A stretch of 14,924 nucleotides of DNA from Nitratifractor sp. Its GTDB lineage: Bacteria; Campylobacterota; Campylobacteria; Campylobacterales; Sulfurovaceae. The stretch spans positions 1 through 14,924 of the forward strand of contig WFSU01000212.1 of assembly GCA_015485845.1 (NCBI GenBank), read 5' to 3'. Position numbers and translations under genes: made by a program. Positions 1-5,811 of the stretch are shown piece by piece. The first letter of the stretch is position 1; each line of letters opens with the position of its first letter. The notes under the pieces are model-generated. The model was not told the DNA's origin and searched no databases. It was given only the letters and a program-made list of their open reading frames with translations.

Positions 1-1
1 G

Positions 2-106
2 AAGTTGCACCAAATGGGTGAAAGAATTTGGGGTGGGCTTCTTCCTCTTAGGTACCTAATTATAGGGCAATTGTGGTTATTCTGTGATTGGGTATGGATT
101 TTTTAG
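2..106 (+). other. Open frame at left edge, possible C-terminal tail of a membrane protein
   Basis: A reading frame is open from the window edge to a TAG at 104-106, about 34 codons. Its translation is hydrophobic and rich in Leu, Ile and Trp (for example GGLLPLRYLIIGQLWLF), which would suit the last membrane segment of a permease-like protein. The length is short enough to arise by chance and no domain can be recognised. I give it as a possibility only; the upstream sequence would settle it. Confidence 0.25.
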
Positions 107-143
107 GGATGATGGAGATGAGAGAAAGCAACTCAAAACTTGG

Positions 144-170
144 TATAATACACCAAAGTCACAAAGGAGA
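144..170 (+). promoter_or_regulatory. Promoter -10 and ribosome binding site of the toxin-antitoxin operon
   Basis: A perfect TATAAT lies at 144-149, and AAAGGAGA at 163-170 sits four bases before the ATG at 175. The predicted transcript leader is only about 20 nt. No good -35 hexamer is visible 16-18 bp upstream, which is common for Campylobacterota sigma-70 promoters, where the -10 carries most of the signal. The strong ribosome binding site decides the antitoxin start at 175 over the in-frame ATG at 88. Confidence 0.6.
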
Positions 171-174
171 GCTC

Positions 175-399
175 ATGAACCTCAAAGAGATCGAAAGAGA
201 AGCGCTTTATCTTGCAGAGAGTGAACGGGCAATGCTGGCACAAAAGCTTCTCATCAGTCTGGATACCCCTCATGAAGCAGAAATGGAACAAGAGTGGCTT
301 GCGACTGCACGACAGCGTGCCAGGGATTTGGACGCAGGAAGGGTGCAGCCGGTACCGGCCGAAGAGGTCAGACGCAAAGCGATGACGCTCCTGCGATGA
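175..399 (+). CDS. Putative addiction-module antitoxin (TIGR02574-like family)
   Basis: A 74-residue protein, charged and mostly helical. It resembles the small 'putative addiction module component' family: an N-terminal helix with LAESERAMLAQKLL, then a central EQEWLATARQRARDLDAG stretch and a C-terminal PAEEVRRKAMTLLR. Members of this family precede ParE/RelE-type toxins and are thought to bind and neutralise them, probably also repressing their own operon. The start at 175 is chosen because AAAGGAGA lies just upstream and because it gives the family's usual length; an in-frame ATG at 88 would add 29 unlikely residues and lies upstream of the -10. The last four bases (ATGA, 396-399) overlap the toxin start, so the two genes are translationally coupled. 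The family assignment is by recognition of the sequence pattern and the neighbour, not by a search. Confidence 0.8.
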   Translation: MNLKEIEREALYLAESERAMLAQKLLISLDTPHEAEMEQEWLATARQRARDLDAGRVQPVPAEEVRRKAMTLLR

Positions 400-695
400 C
401 ATACGAATTTCATCCGGCGGCTGAAGCAGAATACTTGGAGTCTATCGCCTATTTTGAATTCAAACAAGCTGGTCTTGGAGCATCCTTTCTTTATGAGTTT
501 GAGTCAAAAATGGACAGTATATGCTCAAGTCCAAAACAATACCAAATCGAAGCTCCACCGGATATCAGGCGAGCTCAAATGATCCGTTTCCCCTATACGG
601 TGATTTATCGTATCAAGCAAGATGCTATCCAGATTCTTGCCATCGCGCATCATCGGAGAAGACCATTGTATTGGCTGGGCAGGCGGTACTCGTAG
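396..695 (+). CDS. ParE/RelE-superfamily toxin
   Basis: A 99-residue protein starting at the ATG that overlaps the antitoxin stop. It has the ParE/RelE-fold pattern: an N-terminal strand followed by two helices (HPAAEAEYLESIAYFEFKQ), then the strand series RRAQMIRFPYTVIYRIKQD and ILAIAHHRRRPLYWLGR. The AHHRRRPxYW ending is typical of ParE-like plasmid-stabilisation toxins (PF05016 group). ParE members poison gyrase and RelE members cut mRNA; the sequence alone does not show which applies here. Gene order antitoxin-toxin with a 4-bp overlap is the standard arrangement. The frame continues upstream to 294, but that part lies inside the antitoxin gene and has no ribosome binding site. The protein looks intact. 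Confidence 0.85.
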   Translation: MTYEFHPAAEAEYLESIAYFEFKQAGLGASFLYEFESKMDSICSSPKQYQIEAPPDIRRAQMIRFPYTVIYRIKQDAIQILAIAHHRRRPLYWLGRRYS

Positions 696-720
696 ACTTT
701 CATATCCTGCGGAAAGGGGC

Positions 721-760
721 GGGGACTTCAGCCCCACCATGCGGCTGAAGCCGCATCCCC
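721..760. repeat. REP-like double hairpin after the toxin gene
   Basis: Two imperfect palindromes stand side by side. The first (721-735) pairs GGGG with CCCC and CT with AG around a short loop, with one bulged A. The second (739-756) is a perfect inverted repeat with ATGCGGCT and AGCCGCAT arms separated by GA. GGGGA at 721-725 can also pair with TCCCC at 756-760, closing the whole element. The other strand reads GCGGCTTCAGCCGC and GGGGCTGAAGTCCCC, the style of bacterial REP/BIME units mobilised by RAYT transposases. No U-run follows, so it is not a canonical terminator, though it could stabilise the 3' end of the toxin mRNA. Confidence 0.6.
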
Positions 761-800
761 AATAACCAACACACTAATACACTAATATACGGTGTACACA

Positions 801-830
801 TTGCACGCCCAACAACAAATATGTTACAAT
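801..830 (+). promoter_or_regulatory. Sigma-70 promoter for the helicase gene run
   Basis: TTGCAC (801-806) and TACAAT (825-830) are separated by 18 bp. Both hexamers are close to consensus. Transcription would begin near 837, giving a leader of only about 13 nt before the GTG at 850. It may drive the whole run from the helicase to dus. Confidence 0.6.
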
Positions 831-849
831 ACGCCCAAAAAGGCATCCT

Positions 850-2130
850 GTGACCCAGCTTGACGAGCTTCTCTCTATCCTTGAGCGTGACCATCTGTTT
901 CTCACCGGGGGAGCCGGGACGGGCAAGAGCTATCTGACCAATGAAGTGATCGCCCAGTATCGTGCGACGGACAGGCAGGTGGTGGCGCTGGGTTCTACCG
1001 GGGTGAGTGCGGTCAATATCAACGGGTTTACGATCCACAGCTTTTTTGCCTTCGGAATCTCCTCCAACTTCGATGAACTTGCCCAGAGTGACAAACGCAA
1101 CCGCAAGCGTCTGAGTGATCTGAAGAAAATCCTCAAAGCGACCGATCTGATCGTGATAGACGAGATCAGCATGGTCAGTACCGATCTGATGGATATGATC
1201 CTCTATCGGCTTGAGAGCTACCATTATCAGGGTAGGGTGATGCTGGTAGGGGACTTTTATCAGCTGCCGCCGATCGTCAAAGGGGGCAGGGGAGCGGGGG
1301 ATTTGTTCGGCGGGATGCTCTATGCGTTTGAGTCCACGGCGTGGCAGCGGCTCTCTCCCGTGACGATGGAGCTGACCGAGATGAAGCGGACGCAGGATGC
1401 AGAGTTTACCCACATTTTGGGCAAGATCCGAAAGGGAGTCTGCGATGAGGAGGTGGAGCGCTATTGTTTCATGCTGGCCAACAACACCGTCAACGAGAGC
1501 CGCAATCCCACTCATTTGTATGGTCGCAACCTAGAAGTCGAACAGCTCAACCGCGCCCGGCTCAATGAATTGCCCACGGAGGAGACGATCCTCTTTGCCA
1601 ACCTTGAGAAATTTGGCTCCGTACATGACAAACGACTCGAGACATGGAAGAAGCTCCTCCCCGTCTCGGAACAATTGACCCTCAAGGTGGGCGTCCCGGT
1701 GCTCTTCACGGTCAACAAATGGGGGAGTTTTGTCAACGGCGAGCGCGGCATCCTGCGCACCATCGAGGAGGATCACCTGATCGTCGAAAAACACGACGCC
1801 TACGTCCGGGTCGAGCGGCATGACTTTGATCTGCTCGATATGGTGGTGCATGATGACGGCAAAGTGGAACAACTTTCGCTGGCGACGCTGAGCCAGTTTC
1901 CTCTCAAACTCGCCTACGCCGTGACGATCCACAAATCCCAGGGTATGAGCATCGATGATCTGGTCTGCAATGTGGACAACATCTTCGCTCCCAGCCAGTT
2001 TTATGTCGCGATCTCCCGGGCGACCGATCCTAAGCGCTTGCGGCTTGATTTCAGCCGGGGGGATCTGGCGCGGTATCTGCACAAGGTGATCCATGTCGAT
2101 GAGCGGGTACATTCATTCTATGAAAATTAG
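850..2130 (+). CDS. Pif1-type SF1B DNA helicase
   Basis: A 426-residue helicase of the Pif1/RecD-like SF1B group, an ATP-dependent 5'-to-3' DNA motor in characterised members, where it unwinds G-quadruplexes and forks. Visible motifs in order: Walker A GGAGTGKS (20-27), motif Ia with STGVSA and TIHSFF (49-65), Walker B VIDEISM (102-108), motif III LVGDFYQLPP (132-141), the UvrD-like C-terminal TIHKSQGMSIDD (about 359-370) and motif VI FYVAISRATDPKRLRL (from 384). All are intact. The start is a GTG at 850 with a weak AAAAAGG just upstream and a near-leaderless transcript; no better in-frame start keeps the Walker A. It ends 43 bp before rlmH and is probably co-transcribed with it. Bacterial Pif1 proteins are patchily distributed, and I do not recall this gene beside rlmH in Campylobacter, so it may be a lineage-specific addition. 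Substrate and role in the cell are not shown by the sequence. Confidence 0.88.
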   Translation: MTQLDELLSILERDHLFLTGGAGTGKSYLTNEVIAQYRATDRQVVALGSTGVSAVNINGFTIHSFFAFGISSNFDELAQSDKRNRKRLSDLKKILKATDLIVIDEISMVSTDLMDMILYRLESYHYQGRVMLVGDFYQLPPIVKGGRGAGDLFGGMLYAFESTAWQRLSPVTMELTEMKRTQDAEFTHILGKIRKGVCDEEVERYCFMLANNTVNESRNPTHLYGRNLEVEQLNRARLNELPTEETILFANLEKFGSVHDKRLETWKKLLPVSEQLTLKVGVPVLFTVNKWGSFVNGERGILRTIEEDHLIVEKHDAYVRVERHDFDLLDMVVHDDGKVEQLSLATLSQFPLKLAYAVTIHKSQGMSIDDLVCNVDNIFAPSQFYVAISRATDPKRLRLDFSRGDLARYLHKVIHVDERVHSFYEN

Positions 2131-2153
2131 AAGTTAGAAATTAGAAGTTAGAA
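2126..2153. repeat. Heptanucleotide repeat between helicase and rlmH
   Basis: Four consecutive 7-bp units alternate as ATTAGAA, GTTAGAA, ATTAGAA, GTTAGAA, equivalent to a perfect 14-bp tandem duplication. The first unit contains the helicase stop codon TAG (2128-2130). The array ends six bases before the rlmH ribosome binding site GGAGGG (2159-2164), so a change in copy number would alter the intergenic distance but not the helicase protein. Confidence 0.8.
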
Positions 2154-2173
2154 ATTTTGGAGGGTGTTTTGTT

Positions 2174-2635
2174 GTGAAGATTCATATATATGTCATTGAC
2201 AAAAAAGGGAAGAAGGAACTTTATGACCCTTTAATCGAGCACTACATCAAAAGTGCGAAGCAGTGGGCGGATGTCGAGGTGCATGAGATCTTTACCAAGG
2301 AGATCGCCCGTGCCCATGAAGTCTCAGCAGAAGTCGCCAGACGAAGCTATACCCAGGCTTATGAAAACTATTTGAAAAACGGATACAACGTGGCTCTCGA
2401 TCCTGCGGCAAAAGAGGTGGACAGTCCCACCTTTGCCAAACTGTTTAAGGATAGAGGGGTGGTTAACCTCTTCATTGGCGGTGCTTACGGCTTTGAGAGG
2501 GGTTTTATAGATAAATGTGATACTGCCGTATCATTTGGTAAAATAACGCTTTCACATAAACTGATCAAGGTGGTGTTGGCGGAGCAAGTCTTTCGGGGCT
2601 TGAGTATCCTCCACAACCATCCATATCATAAATAG
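2174..2635 (+). CDS. rlmH: 23S rRNA (pseudouridine1915-N3)-methyltransferase RlmH
   Basis: RlmH is a SPOUT-fold, SAM-dependent methyltransferase that methylates N3 of pseudouridine 1915 in helix 69 of 23S rRNA, acting on assembled 70S ribosomes. The 153-residue length is standard for the family. The C-terminal half has the knot signature: NLFIGGAYGF (glycine-rich SAM loop), then ITLSHKLIKVVLAEQVFRGL and the near-invariant C-terminal NHPYHK. The start is a GTG at 2174 preceded by GGAGGG at 2159-2164 (9 bp spacing). dksA follows after 8 bp, so the two are co-transcribed. This gene followed by dksA, a membrane protein and dus matches the Campylobacter jejuni order. Its substrate base is made by RluD, whose gene lies about 4 kb downstream in this same window. 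Confidence 0.95.
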   Translation: MKIHIYVIDKKGKKELYDPLIEHYIKSAKQWADVEVHEIFTKEIARAHEVSAEVARRSYTQAYENYLKNGYNVALDPAAKEVDSPTFAKLFKDRGVVNLFIGGAYGFERGFIDKCDTAVSFGKITLSHKLIKVVLAEQVFRGLSILHNHPYHK

Positions 2636-2643
2636 GACAGGAC

Positions 2644-3000
2644 ATGTTAACTCAAGAAGAGATGAACGCGTTTGAAGAAAAACTGCTGGCGCGTAAAGAA
2701 CAGATCAAAAAAAACCTCGAAGATGCCTACGGAATGATTTCGCAAATGCAGCGTATGGATCTGCGGGAAGAGGGGGATTTGGCTGCTGTGGCAACCGAAA
2801 CAGGCATCGACAATGCGATTGCCGATCAACAACGCCGGGAATTAGCCGAAATTGACATTGCTTTGGGTAAAATCAAGAACGGAACTTACGGCATCTGTGA
2901 AATGTGCGAAGAACCCATCGGACGGGCACGCCTCGAGGTGAAAACCTTCGCACGTTATTGCATCACCTGCCGCGAGATCACCGAAAAAGAACACAGTTAG
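2644..3000 (+). CDS. dksA: DksA/TraR-family RNA polymerase-binding regulator
   Basis: DksA proteins enter the RNA polymerase secondary channel and, with ppGpp, reset promoter output during starvation. This 118-residue copy is shorter than E. coli DksA (151), mainly at the N terminus. It has an N-terminal coiled-coil region (about 5-78) and a four-cysteine zinc finger with Cys85, Cys88, Cys106 and Cys109. The E. coli coiled-coil tip motif DxxDxA (71-76) lines up with E42-x-x-D45-x-A47: the distance from the second Asp to the first zinc Cys is 40 residues in both, and the spacing between the two CxxC pairs is also the same. So the catalytic-tip Asp and Ala are kept and the first Asp becomes Glu. 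A ribosome binding site (AGGACAGG) precedes the ATG. It sits in an operon with rlmH and, 14 bp downstream, a membrane protein. A run of eight A lies at 2707-2714. Confidence 0.9.
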   Translation: MLTQEEMNAFEEKLLARKEQIKKNLEDAYGMISQMQRMDLREEGDLAAVATETGIDNAIADQQRRELAEIDIALGKIKNGTYGICEMCEEPIGRARLEVKTFARYCITCREITEKEHS

Positions 3001-3014
3001 AGAAAGGAACAGCC

Positions 3015-4046
3015 ATGCGCTTGGGTCTGTATACGTTTGCTTCGTTGGCATTTATAGGATTGGTGACCGGATTTGTCTATACGCTTGCTCCGGGGAATTA
3101 TGTCCTGGAGGCTTTTGGGATGAATCTCAATCTCCCGGTGGCTCTCTGGGTTGCCGTGCCGTTGCTCCTCTTGTTGCTGTTGACGTTGCTGCACCTGTTT
3201 TATCACGGTACCCGCAACTACTTCGTCCGCCGCAAGTGGCAGCGGGATGCCGACACGATGCAGGACGCACTCTATTGGTCGCTGATCCAGGAGCCCAAAT
3301 CGCACCACTATGCCATCCCCCGCATTCGTGAAGGAGCAGCGCTTCTCTCATCCACGGTGTTGCAGATTCGGGATCTTCCCGAGGGGGTTTCGACCAAACT
3401 TGCCAAAGCGGCAGAGTGGATCAAACAGATTCAGAATGGAGAAGTGGTCGACCTCAAAGAGAAAAAGGTCGAGCGTTTTCTTTCCAAAGATAATGCTCTT
3501 CTCATTCAAAATCAGCTCAACAGCCTGGCCAGAGATCCCGCCTATGCCGACGAAATCCTGAGAGCACAGAGTGAATACGCACCGGTCTGTGTCGAGACAG
3601 CGATGCAGCAGGCGTTGCAAAAAGACACCTTCTTCAAACTTAAAAAATATGCCAACCATCTTTCGTTTGCCGATGTGACGGTCTTGCTTGATCGCGCCGA
3701 TGCCGGAGAAGACGTCGGCTTGACGCAGGAGAACCTCGAAGCCTTCCTCGAAGATCTCGAGCTTGACTGTGCACAGTACATGCGTTTGGTGCGCAGTACT
3801 ATCAAGGCCTTTGGTCCGGATGAAAATCTGGCATGGTTCAAGCGTCGTGTAGCCCAGCACAGTCGAGCGGAAGCAGCCTATCTGTTTCTCCTCTTCCGTT
3901 ATGAAATGATCGACAAAGCCGAAGATTTCCTCGAAGAACACGAAGAGGATGATTTCATTGCGTTCCGTGCTTTCCTTGCGCTGAAGAAAAACAAATACAA
4001 CTACAAAGTCCGTGACTTCATCACGGCCGAAAACGCCTGCCGATAA
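3015..4046 (+). CDS. Conserved two-TM protein of unknown function, large cytoplasmic helical domain
   Basis: A 343-residue protein with two N-terminal membrane segments (about 5-24 and 41-63) followed by the basic RNYFVRRKWQRD. By the positive-inside rule this places the N terminus and the roughly 280-residue remainder in the cytoplasm. The soluble part is helical, acidic near its end (EDFLEEHEEDDF) and shows no motif I recognise; helical-repeat (TPR/HEAT-like) packing is possible. The ATG at 3015 is preferred because AGAAAGGA (3001-3008) precedes it and translation from there begins with a membrane segment; the longer frame from 2904 runs through dksA. It starts 14 bp after dksA and its stop is directly followed by the dus ATG, so it is co-transcribed. 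From memory, C. jejuni has a membrane protein of unknown function (Cj0124c) at the same place. No function is assigned. Confidence 0.85.
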   Translation: MRLGLYTFASLAFIGLVTGFVYTLAPGNYVLEAFGMNLNLPVALWVAVPLLLLLLLTLLHLFYHGTRNYFVRRKWQRDADTMQDALYWSLIQEPKSHHYAIPRIREGAALLSSTVLQIRDLPEGVSTKLAKAAEWIKQIQNGEVVDLKEKKVERFLSKDNALLIQNQLNSLARDPAYADEILRAQSEYAPVCVETAMQQALQKDTFFKLKKYANHLSFADVTVLLDRADAGEDVGLTQENLEAFLEDLELDCAQYMRLVRSTIKAFGPDENLAWFKRRVAQHSRAEAAYLFLLFRYEMIDKAEDFLEEHEEDDFIAFRAFLALKKNKYNYKVRDFITAENACR

Positions 4047-5045
4047 ATGCCCCTCGATTTTTCCCGCCCCCTCTACGCGCTCGCCCCTCTGGCGGGCTTC
4101 ACCGATCTGCCGTTTCGCAGTGTAGTCAAAAAGTTTGGCGTCGATTTGACGGTAAGCGAAATGATCAGCGCCAATGCTCTCGCCTATGGAAGCAAAAAAA
4201 CCGAGAGAATGCTCGAAAAAAGCCCTGTTGAAACTCCGTATTCCATTCAAATTGCCGGGAGTGATCCTGAGATCCTCAAGCGGGCACTCGATGTCATCAA
4301 CCCTCTTGCGGGGGTGGATATCGTCGATCTCAATGCCGGATGCCCGGTTCCCAAAGTGTTTAACAATCTTCAGGGGAGTGCGCTGCTGAGCGATCTTGAT
4401 CGGCTGGGTAAGGCAATCGAAACGATCAAAGCGTATTCAAACAAACCGCTTACCTCGGTCAAGGTACGCCTCGGTGTGACCGAAAAAATTCCGGCAGAGA
4501 TCGCACGGGTATGTGAAGAGGCGGGAGCGGATTTTATGGCGGTACACGGTCGGACGCGTGCCGGGAAGTACAAGGCCCCGGTCGATTATGATGCCATCGC
4601 TGAGGCCAAACGTGCCGTCTCCATCCCAGTGCTGGCCAACGGGGACATCGACTCCCCGGCCAAAGCCCGCTGGGTACTGGAGCAGACCGGATGCGACGGG
4701 GTGATGATCGGTCGGGCGGCGGTGGGCAATCCCTGGATTTTTGCCCAGATCAGACAGGGGATCGATGCGCCTGAGAGTGCCCTGATCGCTGAGGTGGTGC
4801 TGGAGCACTTTGACCAAATGATCGCCCATTACGGTGACTACGGTGTGATTCTGTTTCGTAAACATTTGCACACGTATTCCAAAGCGGGGTATCCCGGTGC
4901 GGGTGCTTTTCGTCATGCGGTCAATACGATCGAGGATCCAGCTCGGATGCGGGAAGAAGTGGCGCGTTTTTTTGCGCAGCCGCTCTTGAGCGAGCAACGT
5001 GAAGCGCCCGAAAAGCCGGTGTGTGCACGGGACGAGGATGGATAG
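4047..5045 (+). CDS. dusB: tRNA-dihydrouridine synthase (Dus family, DusB-like)
   Basis: This FMN enzyme reduces specific uridines in tRNA to dihydrouridine using NADPH. The TIM-barrel signatures are clear: LAPLAGFTDLPFRSVVKKFG (12-31), SEMISANAL, IQIAGSDP, the catalytic-cysteine motif DLNAGCPVPKV with Cys99, VKVRLG, MAVHGRTRAGKY and the phosphate-binding end NGDIDSP...GCDGVMIGRAAVGNPWIF. The 332-residue length fits the family. The ATG at 4047 follows the upstream TAA with no gap, so translation is probably coupled. Subfamily is judged from the GCPVPKV and GRAAVGNPW forms, which resemble DusB; which tRNA position it modifies cannot be decided from sequence alone. It is the last gene of the run that begins with the helicase or rlmH; a 101-bp gap with a new promoter follows. 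Confidence 0.92.
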   Translation: MPLDFSRPLYALAPLAGFTDLPFRSVVKKFGVDLTVSEMISANALAYGSKKTERMLEKSPVETPYSIQIAGSDPEILKRALDVINPLAGVDIVDLNAGCPVPKVFNNLQGSALLSDLDRLGKAIETIKAYSNKPLTSVKVRLGVTEKIPAEIARVCEEAGADFMAVHGRTRAGKYKAPVDYDAIAEAKRAVSIPVLANGDIDSPAKARWVLEQTGCDGVMIGRAAVGNPWIFAQIRQGIDAPESALIAEVVLEHFDQMIAHYGDYGVILFRKHLHTYSKAGYPGAGAFRHAVNTIEDPARMREEVARFFAQPLLSEQREAPEKPVCARDEDG

Positions 5046-5093
5046 GCAAAAAGCATTGTTCTATGGGTTGGTGGTGTAATAAAAGCGTCATAA

Positions 5094-5139
5094 TGCTAAA
5101 ATAGTACACTTGTTACGTCACCCATATCCATTACAGGAG
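5094..5139 (+). promoter_or_regulatory. Extended -10 promoter and ribosome binding site for the first PAS gene
   Basis: TGCTAAAAT at 5094-5102 is an extended -10 element (TGn plus TAAAAT); no convincing -35 is present. AGGAG at 5135-5139 lies seven bases before the ATG at 5147. The rest of the 5046-5146 gap shows no terminator hairpin for the upstream operon. Confidence 0.5.
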
Positions 5140-5146
5140 TAGATTC

Positions 5147-5716
5147 ATGGCCATTATGCGTCCTTACCCGACCGAAAATGAAATCAAGTTGAATACCCAC
5201 AAATACATTGTCAGTAAGACCGATGCCAAAGGAAAAATCGTTTATGCTAACGATTATTTCACTGAGGTTTCCGGCTACAAAGAGTACGAGTTGGTTGGTT
5301 CCCCTCACAATATCGTTCGTCATCCGGACATGCCCAAGGCTATCTTTCACTTACTGTGGGAACACATTCAGCATGGCCAAAATATTTCGGCCGTGGTAAA
5401 AAATCTTGCGAAAAACGGTGATTACTACTGGGTGATGACTGACTTCGAAATTCGCCGCAATAGTAGTACGAAGGAGATCACCCAATACGTAGCCTTCCGT
5501 CACGCCGTTCCAAAAAATGTCGTCAAAGAGATCTCCGATCTGTATGCAAAAATGCTCGAGATCGAAAAAGCCGACGGTATGCCTGCCTCGATCGACTACC
5601 TGAACCATTTCCTCGAGGGGAAAAGGATGAACTACAACCAATACATTGACAAGCTTGCCAAACCCCGTGGGTTGGCGGCCACCCTCTTCAGTAAAATGAA
5701 GAAAATGTTTGACTGA
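5147..5716 (+). CDS. Aer/CetB-type PAS sensor protein, copy 1
   Basis: A soluble 189-residue protein with one PAS domain (about 18-120) and a helical C-terminal part. The segment GSPHNIVRHPDMPKAIF (51-67), the YANDYF strand and VKNLAKNGDYYWV (84-96) match the PAS domain of the E. coli aerotaxis receptor Aer, where GQPHNMVRHPDMPKA helps bind FAD, and Campylobacter CetB. The likely role is redox or energy sensing through bound flavin, passed to a partner; there is no kinase, HAMP, MCP or membrane segment, so it must act on another protein, as CetB does on CetA. The C-terminal 25 residues end in a basic amphipathic stretch, AATLFSKMKKMFD, which is not part of Aer. It has its own promoter and is followed 95 bp later by a paralogue of equal length. 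Flavin binding is inferred from family; heme-binding PAS is an alternative. Confidence 0.88.
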   Translation: MAIMRPYPTENEIKLNTHKYIVSKTDAKGKIVYANDYFTEVSGYKEYELVGSPHNIVRHPDMPKAIFHLLWEHIQHGQNISAVVKNLAKNGDYYWVMTDFEIRRNSSTKEITQYVAFRHAVPKNVVKEISDLYAKMLEIEKADGMPASIDYLNHFLEGKRMNYNQYIDKLAKPRGLAATLFSKMKKMFD

Positions 5717-5753
5717 TTGCTGGAGAATTTAGGGATACACTTCATTTTTAGGA

Positions 5754-5759
5754 TAAAAT
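5754..5759 (+). promoter_or_regulatory. Possible -10 element for the second PAS gene
   Basis: TAAAAT at 5754-5759 in the A/T-rich 95-bp gap between the PAS genes could be a -10; TAGAAT at 5762-5767 is an alternative. Neither has a good -35. A small palindrome, TTGAA-AA-TTCAA (5772-5783), follows. If used, this promoter would separate the second PAS gene and the rluD-to-envC run from the first PAS gene. Confidence 0.35.
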
Positions 5760-5811
5760 GTTAGAATTATGTTGAAAATTCAAATATTTTGATATTGACT
5801 GGAAGTGACCT

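Noticed and set aside
88..174. Longer antitoxin start at ATG 88
   Set aside because: The strong ribosome binding site and the family length fit the ATG at 175, and the -10 lies downstream of 88.
721..760. Rho-independent terminator for the toxin operon
   Set aside because: Stable hairpins exist but no U-run follows either of them; the doublet form fits a REP-like element better.
700..1515. Long minus-strand frame of 271 codons inside the helicase gene
   Set aside because: It lies antisense to a helicase with all motifs intact, has no recognisable domain and is a shadow of codon bias.
2707..2714. Poly-A tracts (A8 in dksA and at 9403-9410 in ftsE) as phase-variation sites
   Set aside because: Runs of eight A are expected in AAA-rich Lys codons, both genes are in frame, and contingency loci in this phylum usually use G tracts.
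3348..4250. Minus-strand frame of 300 codons over the membrane-protein and dus genes
   Set aside because: Antisense to two real genes, low-complexity Phe/Glu-rich translation, no ribosome binding site or family resemblance.
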